From NCBI GenBank assembly GCA_019155185.1, contig CM032817.1, positions 10,932,034 to 10,996,033 on the forward strand: 64,000 nucleotides of DNA, given 5' to 3'. This document shows, piece by piece, positions 52,280 to 64,000 of this stretch (position 1 is its first letter; each line of letters opens with the position of its first letter). The DNA comes from Beaufortia kweichowensis. Taxonomy: Eukaryota > Chordata > Actinopteri > Cypriniformes > Gastromyzontidae. The notes under the pieces were generated by a model, which was not told where the DNA came from, searched no databases, and was given only the letters and a program-made list of their open reading frames with translations. Made by a program: the position numbers and the translations under genes.

Positions 52280-53886
52280 GTACGTGACAGTATGCTGCTT
52301 ACTTTTGGACTGTTTTGGGCTAGACTGTTAAAAAAAACTATATTCATACAGCAAGAAGTTATAACCATTATGTTGCATTTCTTCTAACTGACCTGAATCT
52401 CCTGAATTGTTCTTAACCGCAAGTACATACAAGCTCTGAAACCCAATACAAATTTAATCAAACTTTATCTTTATCTTTTAAACTTACCCATAGGTAGAAA
52501 CAGTGTGTGTAATAGCCATCATTTAAACATAGCAAATATATTTCTCACTGCACAGTTTATCAGTCCAAACGCAGAAGAGTTCGGACCACATTCACAAATG
52601 CCCAGCTGAAGGAACTGGAAAGAGTTTTTCAGGAAACACATTATCCCGATGTTCATACAAGAGACCTGCTTGCCTCTCAAACCCAACTTTCTGAGGGGAG
52701 AGTACAGGTACCAAATTCACAGTAAAAATGACACAAATGCTAAAACATGTTTTTACCCCTGATGTATACACTATATTGTGTACAGGTGTTCAATTATCTA
52801 ACCATTTTTTACATTTTAAATTGGTTTTATATCCAAACCACCACATTATTTCTTTTGACCTTTGCCCATAAGTCTATTATTCTACAATTCTATTACCCAT
52901 AATTCTGTTTTAGAAGACAGATGTGTGGGTAAAACATGCAGCACTTTTTAAGAATGTCCTTCTTAAAACACATCGTCTTTGGGGGGGTTCATGAATAATT
53001 ATATTTCTGTTTTGAACTGAAAAGAAACTGGTTTTGTCTGTGATTAAAAAAATAATGCATTATAATAATATATGAAATGTTTTCCTAATTTAAATCATTT
53101 CATTACAATTTGACATGATTAGCTGGCAAACAACATTGACACATGTTCTCTTTCCCTACATCAAAATACCAGGTCAACTATTAAGTATGTATAAGTGAAA
53201 TTGTAAATTTCAAACGATTAGACTAGTCTGATTTATTTAGACTTCTTACCATTTTAGTCAAGGTTTAACTATTCAACATTTTACTGCGTTTGAGCTCATC
53301 TGTGGTTTGTGTGTTTAGATCTGGTTCCAGAACAGAAGAGCAAAATGGAGGCGCAGTGAAGCTAAAGGTGGAGAACACAAAGGTTTAACAGTACTGACAG
53401 ATGCACAACATACCCACCATCTCCTGCCTCCTCTTCTTTATGTTCCTGTAAGTTTCTTTACCTTTAAAAAGCATTTCTCACTGCTTCAAGATCATTGATG
53501 AGAAGATCCAAATTGCTGTACTGATCTTCCCTAAATCAACAGTAAAGAAAACACAAAATGATAAGAGAATTATTTACCAATCTTAACATCTTCAAATCAA
53601 CAAATGATGACCAAATGAGCTTATTAACTGCAATTTTTATTCAATAAAAGAAACAGATTTGAGACATTCAAAATTAAAGCATCTGAGTCTGACACATTGA
53701 TATATAATTTACTTATGGATTATAAATAAAATGTCTTCTGTGGCTTTTATTTTATTTTTACTGGTGCTTTCATTGTATTATTTACAGTTCATGGGTTTTC
53801 ACCAGAAGCTCTACCTTCCCGGGTCAGCCTGTCATTCTGTTGGATCAACAGACCATTCCACCCAACACCAGTTCTCTAACTACTGA
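52048..53886 (+). CDS. isx: isx, intestine-specific homeobox, complete (4 exons, 203 aa)
   Basis: A Q50 paired-like homeodomain transcription factor. In mammals ISX is intestinal, induced by retinoic acid, and represses the carotenoid genes BCO1 and SCARB1. Joining 52048-52279, 52556-52707, 53319-53447 and 53788-53886 gives 203 residues. The homeodomain is at 83-142 with RTTFT (87-91), THYPDVH (105-111) and WFQNRRAKWR (130-139, Q50=Q132, N51=N133). THYPDVH.R..LA and the flanking SKRR.VRTTFT are ISX-like. An eh1-type repressor motif HSIEEIL (31-37) precedes it. The intron between homeodomain positions 46 and 47 is typical of paired-class genes. Phases and GT-AG sites all agree. Human ISX is about 245 aa; the fish C-terminus is shorter. 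Introns of 276, 611 and 340 bp hold no other gene. The start is the first ATG compatible with this frame; upstream exons cannot be excluded. Confidence 0.9.
52556..52707 (+). CDS. isx: isx exon 2 (homeodomain helices 1-2)
   Basis: After acceptor CTGCACAG. It encodes SKRRRVRTTFT through LSEGRVQ (homeodomain 1-46) and ends before donor GTACCA. Confidence 0.93.
53319..53447 (+). CDS. isx: isx exon 3 (recognition helix)
   Basis: After acceptor GTGTTTAG. It encodes IWFQNRRAKWRRSEAK and a His/Leu-rich tail (HTHHLLPPLLYVP), ending in the ideal donor GTAAGT at 53448-53453. Confidence 0.93.
53788..53886 (+). CDS. isx: isx exon 4 and stop codon
   Basis: After acceptor TTTACAG. It gives 32 codons (FMGFHQKLYLPGSACH, ending QFSNY) and TGA at 53884-53886. 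Aromatic-rich ends are common in paired-like factors. A longer open frame at 53840-54073 in another phase does not join to exon 3. Confidence 0.82.
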   Translation, partial: FMGFHQKLYLPGSACHSVGSTDHSTQHQFSNY

Positions 53887-53989
53887 TCTTACTGGTTTCA
53901 TTTGTCACCCACCTGATTCCACTGGATTCCACTTGCAGTCAACAGACACTGCACAGTTTCTTCTTCAGTCTCATGCTGTTCTTTTAGAA

Positions 53990-54177
53990 AATAAAGAAAT
54001 ATCATGTCACACATATCAGAATTTTTACAATATTCATGCATATAAGCATGTTAAGCATCACTGTGTGACTTGACTTGTGCATAATAATTGCCTTATTTTT
54101 TTAAAACATTAATTTTACAAAATCATACAGTACACGTTGCAACTTGTAAATCAATTTCCTTATCACGCCACAATAAA
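53990..54177 (+). terminator. isx: isx polyadenylation signals
   Basis: AATAAA occurs at 53990-53995 and again at 54172-54177, 104 and 286 bp after the stop codon. The second is followed within 35 bp by TGTCATTTGTGACAC. Either could define the 3' end. Confidence 0.5.
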
Positions 54178-54238
54178 CACCTGACAACAGCAGCTAGTCA
54201 ATAATGTCATTTGTGACACGGAGCCAAACCAAATGTAC

Positions 54239-54400
54239 TACACTGCAAAAAAACCACTTCTGGTTTTAATTAACCCATGCTGGGTTGTTTCAACCAAAAC
54301 TGCTGGCATGGTTGGGTCAAATATAAGCTTTTTAAGGTTAATTTAATGCAAAGGTTTGGTTTGTCCATATTTTACCTGACCATGGATTAACAACACAGCA
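54239..54400. mobile_element. MITE fragment (CACTGCAAAAAA...AACCCATGCTGGGTT)
   Basis: The left end ACACTGCAAAAAAACCACTT followed by TAACCCATGCTGGGTTGTTT and GGTTGGGTCAAAT matches a frequent cyprinid repeat with AACCCA/TGGGTT words. The right end is unclear. Confidence 0.55.
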
Positions 54401-55205
54401 TTTTTGTGTGTAATGGATTCCTAAAATCTTAAAGAAGAAACAATGCCAGGTCCAGGTCCCGAATGGCAGGATAATAGAAACATATTGGTAAATTATTGGC
54501 AATATGATTGGCAAATATCAACACATACATCACATACAATTTTACATTTAGTGGCATAAAATGGCAGCTTGCTCACCTGCTCATATATGTGGGTTTATTA
54601 AAGACATGAAATGTATTTAAATAATTGTTTATTGCAGGTGTTCTTATAAACAGCATCAGGATAATATCCCAAACTTTCCAGCACATAAACTGTAAACCTG
54701 AATGGATATACGGCCATAAATGAATTTTGTTGTTGAAATTTCCAATTATCTCTGAATTGGTTTATTGGCTCTTAAGCCATAAAGCAGTCTTATCTTAATT
54801 CGCCTGAGTTCACCTGTGGGACAGGACAGGTCGAGGGTGCGAAGGCGAACACAAGGGAGAATTCACGTTGAAACCTGAAGGAAAACAGACATGAGATAAA
54901 GTCTGAGGAAAAATTAAACCCTAAACTTATGTTATCTCAGGACAACATGTTTATTTCAGTGTCAGGTGACAGACTACAAAATTATTTCACATATTATTGC
55001 TTTTACTATGTAAAAATCAAAGGGCAATATGAAGTCAGCAGGTAATCTTCAGGTAAGTACTGTTGAACTCATGTATTTATAAAGAAATACGCTACTTTTG
55101 TACTTTCTTAAGTTATTTTCTTGAGTCTAGTTATAAAGAAGACTATCAACAATAAACCAACAAACATAAACGACGCTCTGTGTCCCTAATTATGGGGATT
55201 TGTAA
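54401..55205. other. Non-coding, isx-bicd1 interval
   Basis: No exon or repeat end recognised; AT-rich, with one GC-richer patch at 54800-54860. Confidence 0.45.
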
Positions 55206-55210
55206 GCGTT

Positions 55211-55690
55211 TTCACCCTTTATTTTTGTACCCAACAACAAAAAAATACTGTTACTACCTGACAAACACCTCAGAAATAAGATATTCTTGCTTTTTCTCCC
55301 TTTATTTTGTACCCAACAACAAAAATACTGTTACTACCTGACAAACACCTCAGAAATAAGATATTCTTGCTTTTTCTCCCTTTATTTTGTACCCAACAAA
55401 AAAATACTGTTACTACCTGACAAACACCTCAGAAATAAGATATTCTTGCTTTTTCTCCCTTTATTTTGTACCCAACAACAAAAATACTGTTACTACCTGA
55501 CAAACACCTCAGAAATAAGATATTCTTGCTTTTTCTCCCTTTATTTTGTACCCAACAACAAAAAATACTGTTACTACCTGACAAACACCTCAGAAATAAG
55601 ATATTCTTGCTTTTTCTCCCTTTATTTTGTACCCAACAACAAAAAATACTGTTACTACCTGACAAACACCTCAGAAATAAGATATTCTTT
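55211..55690 (+). repeat. Tandem array, six copies of an ~80-bp unit
   Basis: The word TACTGTTACTACCTGACAAA recurs starting at 55246, 55326, 55405, 55485, 55566 and 55647, giving periods of 80, 79, 80, 81 and 81. Copies are nearly identical, differing mainly in A-run length after CCCAACAAC. The near-identity points to recent expansion. Open frames across it (up to 194 codons) merely reflect stop-poor units and switch frame with each indel. Confidence 0.97.
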
Positions 55691-55871
55691 GGCGGAAATC
55701 ACGTCCGTAATTCTGACTGACTCTGCTTGCCGCTCACGGTTGTCAATCATTATGCGCGCCAGGGTTTTCCTGACATCTGATTGGTTAACATGTCTGTTCT
55801 GGGCGGGACTTTGCAGAGGAAGGCGCGTCATCGTTGAAATTGACAAAATGGCGGAAGTTAAAACATCTTGA
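55691..55871 (+). promoter_or_regulatory. Orphan CpG/CCAAT/GC-box promoter-like block
   Basis: It starts exactly where the tandem array ends. It contains GGCGGAAAT (ETS-like), ATGCGCGCCAG, an inverted CCAAT box (ATTGG 55780-55784), a GC box GGGCGGG (55801-55807), AGGCGCGTC, and a YY1/ETS composite AAAATGGCGGAAGT (55845-55858). The ATG in that composite opens only a 7-codon frame (MAEVKTS, stop 55869-55871). It looks like a housekeeping-type start region, but no matching gene follows before bicd1. It could drive an upstream non-coding bicd1 exon or a lncRNA, or be a relic. Confidence 0.45.
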
Positions 55872-56690
55872 AACTTCTCGACATTAAAAGTGTTTTTATT
55901 TGTATATGTTCTAAGGCAGTACGGAACGGAGGCATATACATAACATATGTATGTGCGTAATACGCAGGATAAGACTGTATTTTTATCTCTAAAACGCTAA
56001 TTGTAGCGTTTTTGTGTTCGTTAATATGGACACATGCTCTGAACCCTTCACACAGTCATGTTTATTTTACCTTACCTTGACATGATTACCCTTTCAAGTG
56101 TTCAACTTTTCACCTTTGTGTTTATCTGTCTTTACAGCCTATAAGCAATGAAGTGAAGTCATGATATCTCTCTCTTATCAGGGCACCTTCTGACTACAAC
56201 TGAAACACCCGGTATTTAATTTACCGATAGATTCATGCGTATATATCTACTGATAAACGTATGCTGAATCAGGTGTATTTTAGTGAAACAAAACGGATGC
56301 GTTAATGGGGTATCAAGTAAAAGTAATGCAAGTACATATTACCAGCAGGAGGGGTGTCTATGTGTATAGTCGCCTTGCCTTATTTGTTTTTTCTGTGTAT
56401 TGTTATCAACTCGATATTTCGGGGAAATTCTGCCCTCTTGTGTTTTTTTAAGATTATTACTCATCAATGAGACTTAAGCTGTACCGTTTTTTGCCAGAAA
56501 GTTTTGTTAATACAGTACATTACAATATACTGTCCGCTTTAAGGCTATTAGTTTCTGAAATTATTTATCTATTTGCATGCCTTTTAAATTCTCCTTTTAT
56601 GCTCCAGTGGTATGCTTTGATATGAACAGTGACATATTTTAAGACAAACATTTTATGCATGTAATATAATACCGTAATGTATGTGGGGAA
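55872..56690. other. Non-coding, between orphan block and bicd1 promoter
   Basis: No repeat or exon recognised. There is one acceptor-like pyrimidine tract (TCTCTCTCTTATCAG near 56170-56180). Confidence 0.45.
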
Positions 56691-56714
56691 AGAGTGACTT
56701 TACCAACAAGGTAA

Positions 56715-57201
56715 AAAAATGACGTAAAATGACGTACAGCCAATCTGAAGGCGCTAGGCTGCCAACGTGATGCAGGTTATAAATATTAATTAGGTTCCGT
56801 CACATGACTGGGCGATCCCGAAAGTTTACTACGTAACGTCAGCGCGATCAATTTCACATTCATGAGCTTTTGGGAGAGGATGCTGCAGGATGCGCTGACG
56901 TCAGAGCGCTGGAGTGAGTGAGGTTGAGTTTCTCCATCCTAGAGATGGCGTCCCAACACCCATGATTAAGCAGAAAAAGAAGCGAAAGAAAGGATGCGAG
57001 GCACTTAAATCCACTTGCTTCTCAGGACCGCGATGTCTATTCTTCATTCGGCATGAGTTTGGATTTATATCGGCTTTCCTTTACATGTTAATATGTCTGT
57101 ATCATTGACTTTCTGTTGGCGGTTCGGATAAGGTGTCGGCGCCTTCTCTTCATCCATTCATCTGTTCATCTACTCGAGAGGAAGGTGGAGGGTCCGAGGC
57201 G
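56715..57201 (+). promoter_or_regulatory. bicd1: bicd1 promoter and 5' UTR with CRE cluster
   Basis: It contains TGACGTAA (56720-56727) and TGACGTAC ten bases on, CCAAT (56740-56744), TATAAATA (56778-56785), the USF/TFE-type E-box GTCACATGAC (56799-56808), AACGTCAG near 56835, and a full palindromic CRE TGACGTCA (56896-56903). Downstream, CpG density rises into exon 1. A start site between about 56810 and 56960 is plausible. A short upstream ATG frame (57085-57108) precedes the main start codon and closes in frame with it. Confidence 0.65.

Positions 57202-64000
<6,799 letters not shown>

Noticed and set aside
53840..54073. 77-codon frame overlapping isx exon 4
   Set aside because: Out of phase with exon 3 and running through the 3' UTR and the first poly(A) signal; the phase-matched frame stops at 53886.
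55287..55871. 194-codon open frame across the 80-bp tandem array
   Set aside because: Repeat-driven: unit lengths of 79-81 shift the frame, and the translation is the array itself plus a promoter-like block.
57085..57108. Upstream ATG as the bicd1 start
   Set aside because: It closes at TGA 57106-57108 after seven codons; the ATG at 57202 has good context and gives the family N-terminus.

Overview
The window reads as vertebrate nuclear DNA, most likely from a cypriniform (carp/minnow-like) teleost. The evidence is split genes with GT-AG introns, an AT-rich background, CpG-rich blocks only at promoters, very long (GT)n/(GA)n/(CT)n microsatellites, an L2-type LINE 3' end with a TAAATG tail, and short palindromic MITEs with ends I associate with cyprinid genomes. 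No prokaryotic gene, phage, CRISPR array, rRNA or tRNA was seen.

Layout. (1) 1-4850, minus strand: the 5' end of plekha5 (three coding exons, tandem WW domains) with its CpG-rich promoter; the rest of the gene lies beyond position 1. (2) About 4.9-49 kb: a gene desert of some 45 kb holding MITEs, microsatellites and one LINE fragment. A few denser or GC-richer blocks (18.0-18.9 kb, 27.7-28.1 kb, 42.7-42.9 kb) look like candidate regulatory elements. (3) 49.5-54.2 kb, plus strand: a complete four-exon isx (intestine-specific homeobox; predicted 203 aa). Upstream are a textbook DR5 retinoic-acid element, a long GT/GA microsatellite and a CTCF-like motif. (4) 55.2-55.9 kb: six copies of an ~80-bp tandem repeat abutting a small CpG/CCAAT/GC-box promoter-like block whose owner is unknown. 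(5) 56.7-64.0 kb, plus strand: CRE-rich promoter and first five coding exons (476 codons) of a bicaudal-D dynein adaptor, closest to BICD1; it runs off the right edge.

The three genes are not an operon or pathway. plekha5 encodes a phosphoinositide/microtubule-linked scaffold, isx an intestinal transcription factor in vitamin A feedback, and bicd1 a dynein-dynactin cargo adaptor. The most testable regulatory story is isx: retinoic acid is known to induce ISX, and a perfect DR5 half-site pair lies 2.5 kb upstream of its start codon. I saw no clearly undescribed multi-gene system. The most unexplained pieces are the tandem array with its adjoining orphan promoter-like block, and a 22-bp segment present exactly both upstream of isx and inside isx intron 2.
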